Positions 8,618 through 17,633 are shown, counted from the stretch's first letter. The stretch: DNA of 64,000 nt from Maioricimonas rarisocia (GCF_007747795.1 NZ_CP036275.1:6006001-6070000), one strand, 5' to 3'. Made by a program: numbers and translations. The notes: generated from the sequence alone by a model not told the origin.

Positions 8618-9837
8618 TCCGTCTGCAATGGAGAAAACATTCCGTGTCACCTCTATGCCGGGTCGCCCGTGTACACCAGGCGCTGCGACCGGTCGCGGCG
8701 ATCGGAGCCGTGTCGACCGGGCTGTTCCTGGGTACGGCACTGATCTCGGCCGGAGCCGAGCCTGTCCCGGCTCCGCCGGCATCCGACGAGCCGGTCAACG
8801 TCGTGCCGCTGTTTCTTCCCCCCAAGCCGACCGAAGATCCTTCCCGAACGCGTCCGGACACTGTCAGGCTCTTGCCGCCGGTGGCGGGAAATGGCGGTTC
8901 CGACCGGGTCTCGCGGATCGACCCCGAAGTCGACCGGGCACAGGAATCGGAGGGACCGGCGGTGCCGCTGTTGACCCCGACGCCCCCCGCGGCGGCCGCG
9001 GATGCCCCCCCGGAACAGCGCCCCTCCAACCCGATCGTGCAGCGGGCGGAAATGCTCCAGCGCGACAAGGAACAGCGATTCGACCGTCTGCGGGGACAAC
9101 TCGAAGACCTGATCGAAAAGTGGGAAGAGCAGCAGAAGCAGCTTCGCGAACAGCAGGCGCAGATGCAGGCTCAGAAAGCGGCGGCTCCGCCGACGGAAAT
9201 GACACCCGCTCAATCCCCCGGCTCTCAGAAACCGTTACGGACCGATGAACCGGGTACGCAGACAACTGGGCCCGATGCGGATGCGTCGAACGATTCAGCG
9301 GCGTCTGAAGCCACACAGACGGCAGAAGCGCCGTCGCAGCTCCCTCCGCAACCGGGTGCTGACAGTACGCAAGTAGAGCAACGCCCCTCCGCCGTTCCCC
9401 TGCCACCTCCGGCGGGGAACGATCCCACCGGAATGTCGGGCATCGAGGGACCCTTCGCCGATTCGGTCGTCGCAGAAGGGCCGATCGACCGGCTCGGCCT
9501 GGCAGACAGCCTCTTCGCATCCGGCGAGAATGCTCTGGCTCTGGAACTGTACCGCCAGCTCGAAACCAGCGGCGACGGTCTCGAAGCACACGACCGTTAC
9601 TGGGTTCGGTACCAGATCGGCTGTTGTTACCGCCGGCTCAATAACATCGACGAAGCACAGAAGTGGTATCGCGGCGTTGTCGCCGACAAAGAGGCCGGCT
9701 GGGTCGGCGAACTGGCACGATGGTGGCTCGACCATCTCGAGGAACGTTTCCGCATGCGTGGTGATGCTCAAACATTGCAGCAGACCATGCAGGCACTGGA
9801 GAAACAGGTCAATGAGCAACTCAATGCAGCAAACTGA
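8614..9837 (+). CDS. Proline-rich coiled-coil protein with C-terminal TPR
   Basis: A 407-residue protein of unknown function. It has an N-terminal hydrophobic segment (about 25-47, a signal peptide or anchor), a Pro/Ala-rich linker, a strongly charged coiled coil at about 145-190 (KEQRFDRLRGQLEDLIEKW), a second disordered linker, and a C-terminal helical-repeat region from about 285 (LADSLFASGENALALELYRQ, WVRYQIGCCYRRLNN) that looks like two or three TPRs. GGAGGTGG sits six bases before the ATG. The ATGA overlap with the upstream TPR gene suggests translational coupling and a shared complex. It resembles periplasmic adaptors in overall design, but no homologue is recognised. Confidence 0.78.
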   Translation: MIRLQWRKHSVSPLCRVARVHQALRPVAAIGAVSTGLFLGTALISAGAEPVPAPPASDEPVNVVPLFLPPKPTEDPSRTRPDTVRLLPPVAGNGGSDRVSRIDPEVDRAQESEGPAVPLLTPTPPAAAADAPPEQRPSNPIVQRAEMLQRDKEQRFDRLRGQLEDLIEKWEEQQKQLREQQAQMQAQKAAAPPTEMTPAQSPGSQKPLRTDEPGTQTTGPDADASNDSAASEATQTAEAPSQLPPQPGADSTQVEQRPSAVPLPPPAGNDPTGMSGIEGPFADSVVAEGPIDRLGLADSLFASGENALALELYRQLETSGDGLEAHDRYWVRYQIGCCYRRLNNIDEAQKWYRGVVADKEAGWVGELARWWLDHLEERFRMRGDAQTLQQTMQALEKQVNEQLNAAN

Positions 9838-10234
9838 ACAGGCGCTGGTCGTCCGGTTGCGGGCGATGGGCGATCAGTATCGCCGTGCACTGTCGATCGT
9901 CGAAGGCCTGTCCGGAGACGCGGCCGGGCAGTCGCCGGGCGATCTCGACACCCTGCAACAGGTGATGCGTGACCTGGGACGCATGGAGGCGGAGATCGCT
10001 CCATTGCGCGATCAGTGGCGATCGTGGCAGAAGCGTCCCGGTAGCGAACTCGCTGCCGAAGTCGCCGGACAGGAAGAGCTCCTCAAGAGCCTGATCACAC
10101 GTGTCGGTGGCGTCGAGCGGGCGTTGATCGAGCGACGGGGACAACTGCTGCCCGACGTCGATGCCGCCGTCCGTCGACAGCAGATGCGCAAGGCCTACGG
10201 CCACTCCGGCCGCCGCGGAACCGTCCCCGGCTGA
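9812..10234 (+). CDS. Helical FliT/FlgN-like small protein
   Basis: A 140-residue, almost entirely helical, charged protein (MQQTEQALVVRLRAMG, ERALIERRGQLLPDVDAAV, RRQQMRKAYG) with no signal peptide. The size, helical content and late RRQQMRKAYG segment recall the FliT/FlgN type of flagellar export chaperone, but I cannot assign it firmly. The start at 9812 overlaps the end of the upstream gene by 26 bases. ATG at 9824 is an alternative. A much longer upstream extension of this frame is a shadow of the preceding gene. The sigma-54 activator gene follows 96 bp later. Confidence 0.68.
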   Translation: MSNSMQQTEQALVVRLRAMGDQYRRALSIVEGLSGDAAGQSPGDLDTLQQVMRDLGRMEAEIAPLRDQWRSWQKRPGSELAAEVAGQEELLKSLITRVGGVERALIERRGQLLPDVDAAVRRQQMRKAYGHSGRRGTVPG

Positions 10235-10330
10235 ACGGTCCACTGACGCACGCCCGGCAAGTCCCGGTTCTGCTGGCGCAATCGACCATGTCGCCTGCGA
10301 TTTGAGACGAAGAGCGAATACGAACTGCCG

Positions 10331-11326
10331 ATGATTGCTCATCACGAACTGATTCCGAGCCTCCCGGTGCAGCAGGAAACAATTCCTGTGCCCGTGTTTC
10401 AGTCCCGCAGCATGCATGCCCTGCTGGAGCGCGTCCGGCGGTTTGCCAGGGCGTCCGCATCGGTTCTGATTTCGGGCGAAAGCGGCACCGGCAAGGAACT
10501 GCTGGCCCGACGTCTGCACGAAGCGGGGCCCCGCGTGGGCGAGCCTTATGTTCGTGTGAACTGCGCCGCACTCCCCCGCAGCCTGATCGAAAGCGAACTG
10601 TTCGGTCACGAGAGCGGCGCCTTTACCGGTGCGTCCAACCGCCGTATCGGTCGCTTCGAAGCCGCAGCGAGTGGCACAATCTTTCTCGACGAAATCGGCG
10701 AACTCCCGCTGGCCATGCAGGTGAAGCTGCTGCGTGTCCTCGAAGAGAATGAGTTTCAGCGTGTCGGCAGCAATCAGGACCTTCACCTCCGGGCGCGCGT
10801 CGTCGCCGCGACGAACCGCTCGCTCGAAGATCGCATCCGCAAGAAACGTTTCCGCGCCGACCTTTATCATCGCCTCAACATTCTGGCCCTGCACATCCCG
10901 CCGCTGCGCGAACGTCGCGAAGACATCCCCGTCCTCGTCAGCCACTTCATCCAGCGATTCCGCGGCGAGGCCGAATTCGCCATCCGGGGAGTCTCGGCAT
11001 CCGTCATGCGGCAGCTCGCCGAATACGACTGGCCCGGGAACGTCCGTCAACTGCGCAACGTCATTCACCGTGCCTGCATTCTGGCGACCGGCGAGATCAT
11101 CGAAGAAGTCGACCTTCCTGCCGAAGAGTCGCCGACCAGACATCCGCAGAAGCTGCCGGAAGGTTTCGAACAACTGCCGCTCCGTGAGATCGAGCGGATT
11201 GTCATTCTCTCTCGACTGCGTCGGTTCGAAGGGAACAAGACCGAAGCCGCCGCAGCGCTCGGTGTCACCCCCCGCACACTGCGCAACAAGGTGACCGAAT
11301 ACCGCAAGCTTGGATTCTCGTGCTGA
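10331..11326 (+). CDS. Sigma-54-dependent activator without receiver domain
   Basis: A 331-residue bacterial enhancer-binding protein. The AAA+ domain runs from about 22 to 250, with Walker A GESGTGKE (49-56), the sigma-54-contacting loop GAFTGA (96-101), Walker B FLDE (118-121) and the [11 protein letters not shown] sensor II region. A Fis-type helix-turn-helix ends the protein ([19 protein letters not shown]). There is no N-terminal receiver or other sensory domain, only about 20 residues. It should hydrolyse ATP to open sigma-54 promoters, like FlrA, FleQ or FlbD in other bacteria. Candidate sigma-54 promoters lie before fliK, flgD and flgF. Activity must be set by amount, oligomerisation or a partner protein. 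Confidence 0.94.
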   Translation: MIAHHELIPSLPVQQETIPVPVFQSRSMHALLERVRRFARASASVLISGESGTGKELLARRLHEAGPRVGEPYVRVNCAALPRSLIESELFGHESGAFTGASNRRIGRFEAAASGTIFLDEIGELPLAMQVKLLRVLEENEFQRVGSNQDLHLRARVVAATNRSLEDRIRKKRFRADLYHRLNILALHIPPLRERREDIPVLVSHFIQRFRGEAEFAIRGVSASVMRQLAEYDWPGNVRQLRNVIHRACILATGEIIEEVDLPAEESPTRHPQKLPEGFEQLPLREIERIVILSRLRRFEGNKTEAAAALGVTPRTLRNKVTEYRKLGFSC

Positions 11327-11594
11327 CGTGATCGCCCGACCGGAAACCGGCGACTGAAGATGTTTCGGTCGGCGGTATCTGCCGGTCCTGAGGCGATTCG
11401 AGCGGCCGGAGTGGCCGGTTCAGTCCGGGCTGTGCGGACGCGGTCGGAATCTATTTCCTTCCTGCCGGAACGTCGTTCCGCATCGCTGCACGCACCGCGA
11501 ACTGACGCCGGAAATCTCTGATCGCCGCAAGCCCATGCGGTCAAAGCGTCCGGGCGCGTTCGCCCCTCGGTCGATCACCCCCGCTTCGCATGAC
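11327..11594. other. Leader region between the activator and fliK
   Basis: About 270 bases with no supportable gene. It contains one small perfect dyad, CGGAAC-GTC-GTTCCG at 11466-11480, which could be a transcript hairpin or a protein-binding site. A Fis-type activator would be expected to bind upstream of the sigma-54 element that follows, so enhancer sites may lie here, but I cannot point to a repeated motif. Confidence 0.4.
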
Positions 11595-11610
11595 TGGCAT
11601 GGCGGCTGCA
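11595..11610 (+). promoter_or_regulatory. Candidate sigma-54 promoter for fliK-flgD-flgE
   Basis: TGGCATGGCGGCTGCA matches TGGCAYG-N4-TTGCW at 11 of 12 fixed positions, with GG and GC exactly ten bases apart. The inferred transcription start would be near 11620, about 35 bases before the fliK ATG. The gene just upstream encodes a sigma-54 activator. Confidence 0.75.
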
Positions 11611-11654
11611 TTCCGGCGGACGGACCTACCGTTCGTCATTGGGATGCACCGAGA

Positions 11655-13379
11655 ATGTCAACCCCGGTTTCTGCACACGGCCCGCACGTCCGCGAACTGC
11701 ACGCTCGCACCGCTGCGACCGAAGAGGAAGATCTCGCGGTTGTGATGGAGGGGGTCCCCCCAGCGGACCCGTCTGCTTCAGAGCACTCCGATTTCGCCAC
11801 CACTCTGGCCCGGCTGACTGCAGCTCCAGACACCTCACCGGTTGTGGGGCCGCAGGAAATCCCCACTACGGCGGAAGCACCGACCTCCGAAGATCACGGC
11901 GCAACCGTTGAAGAAAAGACCCTGCCGGGCCTTCGCCCGCGCCATTCAGTGGGATCGTCCAATGCGGAGCCGGTCACGCCTGGTGCTCCCGCTCAAACTG
12001 ATGCTCCGGCCCCGACGGGCGCTCCGCAAAGATTGAATGCCCGAATCGGCGGTGAAGCGATCAACGAAGCCCAGCGCAAGGCCCACGGCGAATCGATCCA
12101 GAAGAGTGAACCGGGCAATGACGGGACGGAAGTTCTCGAAGCTAATGCCGCAGCGCCTTCGCACATTCCGGTTGCGAACGTTGAGGTCGCCGGTCCGAAC
12201 GGGACGCCAGCCCCCGCCGAGCCCACGGCAGCCCGGCCGGAATCGGCGAATGTCGAGTTGTCCGGTCGCGCGCAACCGTTAGCGAACACGCCCCGGCAAC
12301 CAGGGACCGGGGCGACGGCGACAGGCAGCACCGACGAACCGCCGGCACCCACAGAAACTGTCAACGAGACGTCCTCGAATAGCACTGTCGATACCGAGGC
12401 CCTCCGCACCAGATACGAGGCCTCGCGTCGCACTGCCCCGGCGGCACAGAATCAGCCGTCGGAAGTCGCAGCCGAGGTGCAGCAAGTGCCTGCTGAGGCC
12501 CAGCCCGCCGGACCGAACAGGCAGAGCGACGGGACAGAGAGAACGGAGACCGTCCTGCCCGACCAGCCGTCCGAACGGACGGAACGTCTTGAGACAACTC
12601 TGTTGAGCAACGGGACCGCGGACGACGTGTCGCGACCGGTGCATACTGAGGAAACACTGGCGACGCGACTCCGTCACACCGAGCCGGCAATCAAACCGGC
12701 GTCCGGCAAGGGATCTGAGGAATCGTTCGAGTTGCCGGAACCGCTTGACGGCACCGAGTCAGAAACGAAACCGGGCGTGCTCGCCGGCAACAGCACACAA
12801 TCGGACGCCGACGGACAGTCTTCCGACCATCGCAACGCGCCGTTCCAGGACGGGACGGTCGGCCAGACGTCATCGTCGGTGGCCGGCGCGTCTCAGGCGG
12901 TCAATGAAAACTACCAGACTGTCGCAGAGCAGGTGATTGCTGAACCGGCGATCCAGCGGCAGGTGACCGAACAGGTCGTCGCCAGCGCCCTCGAACGTGC
13001 ACGTATCGTGCAGCAGGAAGGGCAGACGCGGATGGAACTGCAGCTCTCGCCGCCTGAACTCGGGCGGATCCGCATCGAGATTTCCCGTACCGAACGGGGA
13101 CTGAAGATGCGGGTCGCCGCCGAGTCGCCTGCGACGGCCCAGCTCCTGCGAACGAACCTCGGTGAAATCCAGAGCCAGCTCGAAGCGGCCGAGATGCCGG
13201 TGGAGTCGATGGACCTCTTCAGTGGAGACGTCGGTGGGGACTCGCAGTCGGCAGATCATCCGTCGGATCGGAGGTCCCCTTTCGCAGACGTTTCCAGACG
13301 CTACGGACTGGAGGATCCGCCCGAAGCCGACAGTCCTGACGTTGCGACTCCCTCGGGACGGATCGACGTCAGGGCGTAA
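11655..13379 (+). CDS. fliK: Flagellar hook-length control protein FliK
   Basis: A 574-residue protein made of a long low-complexity region rich in Ala, Pro, Thr and Glu, followed by a compact C-terminal domain at about 440-535. That domain carries the Flg_hook signature pattern LQLSPPELGRIRIEI and continues through LKMRVAAESPATAQLLR. FliK is secreted as a molecular ruler and switches FlhB from hook to filament substrates. The unstructured N-terminal ruler plus globular C-terminus is the standard layout. The start at 11655 (MSTPVSAHG) is preferred because a good sigma-54 promoter lies inside the longer frame that opens at 11535. flgD and flgE follow. Confidence 0.88.
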   Translation: MSTPVSAHGPHVRELHARTAATEEEDLAVVMEGVPPADPSASEHSDFATTLARLTAAPDTSPVVGPQEIPTTAEAPTSEDHGATVEEKTLPGLRPRHSVGSSNAEPVTPGAPAQTDAPAPTGAPQRLNARIGGEAINEAQRKAHGESIQKSEPGNDGTEVLEANAAAPSHIPVANVEVAGPNGTPAPAEPTAARPESANVELSGRAQPLANTPRQPGTGATATGSTDEPPAPTETVNETSSNSTVDTEALRTRYEASRRTAPAAQNQPSEVAAEVQQVPAEAQPAGPNRQSDGTERTETVLPDQPSERTERLETTLLSNGTADDVSRPVHTEETLATRLRHTEPAIKPASGKGSEESFELPEPLDGTESETKPGVLAGNSTQSDADGQSSDHRNAPFQDGTVGQTSSSVAGASQAVNENYQTVAEQVIAEPAIQRQVTEQVVASALERARIVQQEGQTRMELQLSPPELGRIRIEISRTERGLKMRVAAESPATAQLLRTNLGEIQSQLEAAEMPVESMDLFSGDVGGDSQSADHPSDRRSPFADVSRRYGLEDPPEADSPDVATPSGRIDVRA

Positions 13380-13381
13380 GG

Positions 13382-13397
13382 AGGCACGGCGATCGCG
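13382..13397 (+). promoter_or_regulatory. Candidate sigma-54 promoter for flgD-flgE
   Basis: AGGCACGGCGATCGCG matches TGGCAYG-N4-TTGCW at 9 of 12 fixed positions, with GG and GC ten bases apart. It starts two bases after the fliK stop and 162 bases before the flgD ATG. A separate start site here would let hook genes be made in larger amounts than fliK. Confidence 0.55.
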
Positions 13398-13543
13398 TGC
13401 GAAGGACGGCGAGGTCCTCTCCGGAAATCCCGTCGCTTCAAACACGCGATTGCACAGGAATAGCGCGATCGATTGAAGGGAGTTCGCGGCGGGCCGGTCC
13501 CGCCGGAAAGTCGACGCGAACAGCAACAGGTGAGGCAGACACA

Positions 13544-13927
13544 ATGGACGCCATTTCAGGCTCATCAGATCTTGGACAGCAGCAGTTCCTGGAACTGCTG
13601 GTCACGCAGTTGAAGAACCAGGATCCGCTGGAACCGGTCGAACAGACCGAGTTCATCAGCCAGCTGGCACAGTTCTCGGTCGTCGAGGGCGTAGAGACGC
13701 TCAACCTGCAGTTCGACGACATGCTGCGGTTGCAGCAGCTCACCGAGGGAGCACAGCTCGTCGGTCGTACGGTGGAATTCATTTCACCGATCACGGGCGA
13801 AACGGTACAGGCGCCGGTCCAAGAGGCCCGCGTCCTGGATGGACGGATGATGCTGACGGCCGGCACCGATGTCGTGCCGCTCGACCAGGTACTTGCTGTC
13901 GTCGATTCGACCGAAGCATCGGGCTGA
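13544..13927 (+). CDS. flgD: Short hook-cap protein FlgD
   Basis: A 127-residue FlgD, the scaffold that caps the growing hook. The N-terminal signature is clear (QQFLELLVTQLKNQDPLEPV, then EQTEFISQLAQFSVVEG). The remainder (LVGRTVEFISP through VPLDQVLAVVD) looks like one uninterrupted Tudor-like barrel. The Ig/FnIII-like insertion that brings enterobacterial FlgD to about 230 residues is missing, as in some short FlgD proteins of other phyla. The start at 13544 was chosen because GGTGAGG lies about ten bases upstream; an in-frame extension to 13397 overlaps the promoter candidate. flgE follows after 136 bp. Confidence 0.92.
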   Translation: MDAISGSSDLGQQQFLELLVTQLKNQDPLEPVEQTEFISQLAQFSVVEGVETLNLQFDDMLRLQQLTEGAQLVGRTVEFISPITGETVQAPVQEARVLDGRMMLTAGTDVVPLDQVLAVVDSTEASG

Positions 13928-14063
13928 CGCAGACAGAATTTCCTTCTCCTGTGACCGACCGTTTCTGCGTCGGGGACTTCGGTGACGTGCGAAGTCGCCA
14001 GCTTCAGCGGGCCACGGGAATTATCTACACACGTCGGGGCGACTCAGCCCGGGGGGGCAAACC

Positions 14064-15725
14064 ATGCCAAATCCACTGATTACTGGAATTTCGGGACTCA
14101 ACAGCCACAGCAAGATGCTCGAGGTCATCGGGAACAATCTTGCCAACCTCAATACAGTGGCCTACAAGTCCCAGCGCGTCCTGTTTGCCGATCAGCTGTA
14201 CCAGACGCTCCGCCCCTCATCGACGGGTTCTGCGGAGTCGACCGGGATCGTCGGCGGAACGAACCCGGTCCAGATCGGTGGCGGCAGTGTCATCTCGCAG
14301 ATCGATTCGAACTTCAATCAGGGACCGATCGAGTCGACGGGACAACTGCTCGACTTCGCCATCGAGGGAGACGGGTTCTTCGTCGTCGAAGCAACCGAAG
14401 GCCCCCTCTATACGCGGGCCGGCGCCTTCGGGATCGACGACGAAGGTGTCCTGGTCGATCCTTCGACCGGTTACCGTGTCCAGCGGTTCGGAACGGTGGG
14501 CGAACCGGACGGGATCAACCCCGCCTTCCAGGAGCCGGGCGATCCTTTCATCCAGGTGCCGCTGGGAACAACGGTTCCCGGACAGGCGACCTCGACAGGA
14601 CATCTGTCAGGCAATCTGTCGTCGTCGGCGGATCTCCCCACAGAAGAGACGCTCACGTCGTCGAATCCGTTCCTGTCCGGCGGCAGCGCCGCCACGGGCA
14701 GCACACTGCTGAATGACCTCGATTCTTCAATCGCGCCGTATATGGCCGGCGATGAGGTGATGTTCGCCGGTACCGAAGCAGACGGTACTCCGGTCAGCGT
14801 TACGATCAGCGTCGACGCGACGACGACGATGAACGATCTGGTCACGGCGATTGACGGAGCGTTCTCCACGGCCACGGCAACGCTCGGTACGGACGGAAGC
14901 CTGACACTGCAGGCGGACGATACCGGTCCCGCGTTTCTGAGTCTGACGCTGATTGACCCCGGCTCGAATGCCGGCAGCGTCAACTATTCGAACAACCTCA
15001 TGGTCGTTACGTCCGAAGGTACGAACTCGGCGATGGTCCGCGGTGGTCTGGAAGTCTTCGACAACGCCGGTGGCGCACACACCCTCGGAGCCAACTTTAC
15101 CCGGATCGACAACGGCACCTGGTCGCTGGACATCGAGCTCGACCCCACGCAGGGGACCGTCATTGACGGCACCGTGACAGGAATCCGGTTCAATCCGGAC
15201 GGTTCGCTGGCGGGCGTTCTCGACTCTCCGACAATCGTCGTCCAGTTTGCCGGTCAGCCGACGCCACAGACGATCACCCTTGATTTCGGTGAGCCGGGCA
15301 GTTTCGACGGCATGACTTCGGTCGCTGCGGACTCGTCGATCTCGTCCGAGCAGGATGGATTCGCTCCCGGCGTTCTTTCCTCGGTTCGGGTCGATGCCAG
15401 CGGTGTTCTCGAAGGGATCGCCAGCAACGGGCGGACCTTCCCGCTGGCCCAGCTCGCGATCGCCAGCTTCCAGAATCCCGAAGCACTCGAACGGGCCGGC
15501 CAGAACTTCTATGCCCAGTCGCTCGGTAGTGGTGAGGTCGAACTCGGGACCGCACTCGAACTGGGACGGGGAGCGGTTCGCTCAGGCAGCCTCGAGCAGT
15601 CGAACGTCGACATCGCTCTCGAGTTTACCCGTCTGATCATCGCTCAGAGAGGCTTCTCGGCGAACGCCCGGACCATCACCGTGACCGACGAGATCCTCGA
15701 AGAACTGAACTCGTTGATCCGGTAG
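14064..15725 (+). CDS. flgE: Flagellar hook protein FlgE
   Basis: A 553-residue hook protein. The N-terminus (GISGLNSHSKMLEVIGNNLA, then NLNTVAYKSQRV) is the flagellar rod/hook signature. The shared inner domain appears as LLDFAIEGDGFFVVE, and the C-terminal helix region as SNVDIALEFTRLIIAQRGFS and TITVTDEILEELNSLIR. The middle is a large Thr/Ser-rich surface domain, making the protein longer than the roughly 400-residue enterobacterial FlgE. GGGGGGG sits before the ATG. The universal joint it builds links the rod to FlgK/FlgL. It ends the fliK-flgD-flgE run, and a strong hairpin follows. Confidence 0.95.
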   Translation: MPNPLITGISGLNSHSKMLEVIGNNLANLNTVAYKSQRVLFADQLYQTLRPSSTGSAESTGIVGGTNPVQIGGGSVISQIDSNFNQGPIESTGQLLDFAIEGDGFFVVEATEGPLYTRAGAFGIDDEGVLVDPSTGYRVQRFGTVGEPDGINPAFQEPGDPFIQVPLGTTVPGQATSTGHLSGNLSSSADLPTEETLTSSNPFLSGGSAATGSTLLNDLDSSIAPYMAGDEVMFAGTEADGTPVSVTISVDATTTMNDLVTAIDGAFSTATATLGTDGSLTLQADDTGPAFLSLTLIDPGSNAGSVNYSNNLMVVTSEGTNSAMVRGGLEVFDNAGGAHTLGANFTRIDNGTWSLDIELDPTQGTVIDGTVTGIRFNPDGSLAGVLDSPTIVVQFAGQPTPQTITLDFGEPGSFDGMTSVAADSSISSEQDGFAPGVLSSVRVDASGVLEGIASNGRTFPLAQLAIASFQNPEALERAGQNFYAQSLGSGEVELGTALELGRGAVRSGSLEQSNVDIALEFTRLIIAQRGFSANARTITVTDEILEELNSLIR

Positions 15726-15742
15726 CGCATCTGAACCCGTGA

Positions 15743-15769
15743 GCTCCCGCCGTGATCCGCGGCGGGAGC
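15743..15769. terminator. Bidirectional terminator hairpin between flgE and a convergent lipoprotein gene
   Basis: GCTCCCGCCG (15743-15752) and CGGCGGGAGC (15760-15769) form a perfect 10-bp GC-rich stem with a seven-base loop, 18 bases after the flgE stop. The convergent gene on the minus strand ends 39 bases beyond. There is no long T run on either side, so release may need help from a factor. Confidence 0.6.
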
Positions 15770-15807
15770 CTGCGGCGTTCACAAGCTGCTACAGAATGCT
15801 GGCAGAC

Positions 15808-16650
15808 TCAGGAAGCGTCTGGGGATTCCCAGGCTGGTGGAGCAGGGAGCGGGTACTCGGCGGCTGGAGGTTCGATCAGAGGCGGCTCCAGCCCTGGTGG
15901 TTCCAGCAGTTCCGGGTTTCCCACCTGGGGCAGCATCGTCTCGGGAAAGTCGGGCGGTGGAACAGACGTTGCCAGCACACCGGCCGATTCTCTCGAAGCC
16001 ACATCGAGCAGGTGCTGCGGACTGTTGGTCGTCACCGCAGCCTCTTCGCGGGCCGGCGGAGGCGGATACCGCAATCTCCGCGGGTGCAGTCGACGGATCG
16101 GTTCCACATCCTTGGGGCCGTACCAGGTGCGATCGAATCCGGCAACTTCATCTCCCCGAGCGTCGATCAGCCGTACACGGGCATGCAGCTGCATCGGCCG
16201 GTACGGGCGATACTCGATGACGTCGATGATCAGTCGCGAGTCGATCGGCCCACCCGGCGGCAGCCCCCCCGGCCAGGGACCGACTGGTGCATAGGGAGCT
16301 TCAGCCGCACAAGGCAGGACCTCCGGAAACTCGCGGGGATCGATGACCTGGGCCACTTCGAACCGTCCGGTCTCCTGCAGGGCCACGGTCAATGTGCGGA
16401 CGAATTCCGCTTCGGGAAAGCTGAACTCCGGCGGGACCATTTCCGAGCGGACGATGACCGCCAGTCGCATCCGCGGACCGGCATACGGTGCCATCTGTGC
16501 CGGCGCCGTGAAGACCTCCTCTTCACAGTGCCGTCGTCGGAACAGACGCCCCGAGAGTCCGCAGCCGCTGGCGGCAAGCACAGCGGCCGGCCACAGCAGC
16601 AGGGTGCGGCGGCTCATCGTCTGAGCAGAGGATTTGTCGTCGTTGAACAT
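15808..16650 (-). CDS. Putative lipoprotein of the flagellar locus, function unknown
   Basis: A 280-residue protein with a signal sequence ending in a lipobox-like LAASGC (Cys about residue 30), so probably a lipoprotein. The mature part has a folded-looking region at about 55-190 (MRLAVIVRSEMVPPEFSF, FVRTLTVALQETGRFEVAQV, LIIDVIEYRPYRPMQLHARV). That region resembles lipoproteins that report on envelope components through a beta-alpha sandwich. A Pro-rich tail completes it. Translation may instead begin at the internal Met at 16617. It is the last gene of the leftward fliL-to-fliA run. A FlgT- or FlgP-like envelope role is only a suggestion. Confidence 0.75.
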   Translation of the reverse strand: MFNDDKSSAQTMSRRTLLLWPAAVLAASGCGLSGRLFRRRHCEEEVFTAPAQMAPYAGPRMRLAVIVRSEMVPPEFSFPEAEFVRTLTVALQETGRFEVAQVIDPREFPEVLPCAAEAPYAPVGPWPGGLPPGGPIDSRLIIDVIEYRPYRPMQLHARVRLIDARGDEVAGFDRTWYGPKDVEPIRRLHPRRLRYPPPPAREEAAVTTNSPQHLLDVASRESAGVLATSVPPPDFPETMLPQVGNPELLEPPGLEPPLIEPPAAEYPLPAPPAWESPDAS

Positions 16651-16700
16651 GCGAGGACCGTTCTTGATCGCGTTTCGCGCCCTGCTGTCGGAACCCCCCG

Positions 16701-17633
16701 CTACCGCGGGCGATTCTGATCGGTGGCAGGACTCTGGCTCGACTGGTAGTCGTCGCGAATGAGTTGCTCGAGCGTCGTCGACAGGGCATCCAGCGACTTG
16801 ATGTCCTGCTGGTGCTGCCGCTCCATCACCGTTTCGATGCGCTTGACCTCACCCTGCCAGTACCGGACGTCGTTGCTCAGTCGGCTCAGTTCCCGGTTCG
16901 AGGCTTCGAGTGCAGTATTGACCGTTTGCAGCGCCTCGCGACTCGCCTTCAGCTCGTCTTCCAGCAGGTCGACTTTCGTCGACAGGGTGTCGGTCTGTTC
17001 CTGAAGCTGCTGCTGCCAGTCGTTCAACATGGGCACACAGTCATCACAGGGAGACCGGCCACCGGGAGCCGCCATTGTCGCGCTCACCTGCCGCGTCGCC
17101 GGTACCGGCACCCGCGACGAGTTCTCCGGGGCGACCAGCCTCGGCGGCGCAAGGGCCGGAGCGGTCTCGTGGCCGGTCAACTGGATGCGATCGGTCGACT
17201 CACCCTGTTCCGCGGGGACTCCGGCGGTGGTCCAACCGTTCCCGGAGTCGTCAGCCGGCGTCTCCAGCTCGACGACGTCCCACGCGTCTTCCAGCGGTTC
17301 ATCTGCTGGTTTCTGCGCGACGACTGCGGCAGGCTTTGCTGGAAGGGGGCGACTGACTTTCGGTGCGCGCGCAGGCCGCGCGGCCGCTGACTTTCCGTTC
17401 GTGGCAGCGTTCGCAGGCGTCGCGGTCTCCAGTGAAAGGTGAGGGGCGTCCGGACTGGTTGCCGTCGAGGCGACGGTCTGATTTTCAGCCCTCCCCTCGC
17501 CCTGCGGGCGAAACTGCGGCAGTGTCGGCATCGCGACCGGAGCCGAGCGACAGCCTGCCGTTCCCATCGTGACCAGGAGTGCCGTGCTGACCACTGCAAG
17601 CGAACGCCAGAGGGCCATGCGATATGTCTTCAT
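16701..17633 (-). CDS. Putative lipoprotein with C-terminal coiled coil
   Basis: A 310-residue protein starting MKTYRMALWRSLAVVS with a lipobox-like MGTAGC, so probably lipid-anchored. A long Ala/Pro/Glu-rich linker follows. A conserved-looking CDDCVPMLNDWQ motif opens a coiled coil of about 90 residues (TKVDLLEDELKASREALQTV). Pairs of cysteines at CDDC could bind metal or form a disulphide in the envelope. The longer frame to 17729 lacks sense upstream of the signal peptide. The next gene downstream on the strand is also a lipoprotein. A structural part linking the flagellum to the envelope is possible, but no family is recognised. Confidence 0.75.
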   Translation of the reverse strand: MKTYRMALWRSLAVVSTALLVTMGTAGCRSAPVAMPTLPQFRPQGEGRAENQTVASTATSPDAPHLSLETATPANAATNGKSAAARPARAPKVSRPLPAKPAAVVAQKPADEPLEDAWDVVELETPADDSGNGWTTAGVPAEQGESTDRIQLTGHETAPALAPPRLVAPENSSRVPVPATRQVSATMAAPGGRSPCDDCVPMLNDWQQQLQEQTDTLSTKVDLLEDELKASREALQTVNTALEASNRELSRLSNDVRYWQGEVKRIETVMERQHQQDIKSLDALSTTLEQLIRDDYQSSQSPATDQNRPR

